From: DAOPJM01 sp964490325
GTDB taxonomy: Bacteria; Bacillota; Clostridia; Christensenellales; CAG-138
Direction of reading: 5' to 3'
NCBI GenBank assembly: GCA_964490325.1
Contig: CAZBBX010000005.1
Span: 24,356 to 88,355 of the forward strand
DNA: 64,000 bases
Positions 63,958-64,000 of the stretch are shown here, piece after piece (position 1 is the stretch's first letter; each line of letters opens with the position of its first letter). The translations under genes and the position numbers were made by a program. The notes below the pieces were generated by a model. That model worked only from the letters and a program-made list of their open reading frames with translations. It was not told the origin of the DNA and ran no database searches.

Positions 63958-64000
63958 GTTGTTCCGGGTGAATTAGGAGCAGAAGGCGTTGGGAACGGCG

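Overview
The window reads as a chromosomal segment of a GC-rich, Gram-positive-type anaerobe of the class Clostridia (Bacillota), probably an uncultured gut lineage. The basis is gene content: CdaA/CdaR, CarD, YhbY, YitT, recF-gyrB-gyrA, many lipoproteins with Bacillota-type lipoboxes, leucine-rich-repeat and CotH surface proteins, AGGAGG ribosome binding sites and TTGACA-17-TATAAT promoters. This is inference; no rRNA or tRNA gene is present to fix the taxonomy.

Layout. 0-6.6 kb: a truncated gene, a LuxR-type regulator, a zinc-ribbon membrane protein, a ModE-like regulator coupled to dapF, a PH-domain protein, yceD-rpmF and gdhA. 6.9-12.0 kb: a two-gene restriction-modification locus, comprising a methylase-like subunit and a 1356-residue GIY-YIG-like/helicase/adenine methylase fusion. 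12.0-13.2 kb: a yybP-ykoY (manganese) riboswitch with a terminator in front of a cation antiporter. 13.3-21.4 kb: a three-repeat lipoprotein, then an operon parE-parC-yitT-mscS-flavodoxin. 21.6-25.8 kb: a SecB-like protein, an RluA-type pseudouridine synthase, and a coupled pair of extracytoplasmic proteins (PIG-L deacetylase, LRR lipoprotein). 25.9-35.4 kb, mostly minus strand: an FAD dehydrogenase, cdaA-cdaR, an ABC exporter pair, yhbY, obgE, nth and trxB. 35.6-42.2 kb: a DUF4349 lipoprotein, a large secreted nuclease, a GNAT enzyme and a polysaccharide deacetylase, separated by dispersed repeats. 42.5-47.2 kb: a CotH kinase / VTC polyphosphate-polymerase-like / DUF4956 cluster. 47.4-54.5 kb: cca and recF-gyrB-gyrA. 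54.7-63 kb: carD, a Cys-rich small protein, xth-maf-DUF3784-uvrC in overlapping order, a secreted cysteine-peptidase-like protein carrying a 57-bp minisatellite, a tandem repeat region and murC. 63-64 kb: a lipoprotein and a broken or truncated phosphofructokinase end.

How parts fit together. Core functions dominate: wall precursors (dapF, murC), cyclic-di-AMP (cdaA/cdaR), DNA topology and repair (gyrase, Topo IV, recF, nth, xth, uvrC), and ribosome maturation (obgE, yhbY, yceD-rpmF). Between them lie accessory modules that deserve attention: the restriction locus with an AT-rich, probably exchanged specificity segment; the CotH/VTC/DUF4956 cluster of unknown function; two promoters placed so that the mRNAs should be leaderless; and several repeat families. 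No CRISPR array, insertion sequence, prophage or RNA gene other than the riboswitch was recognised.
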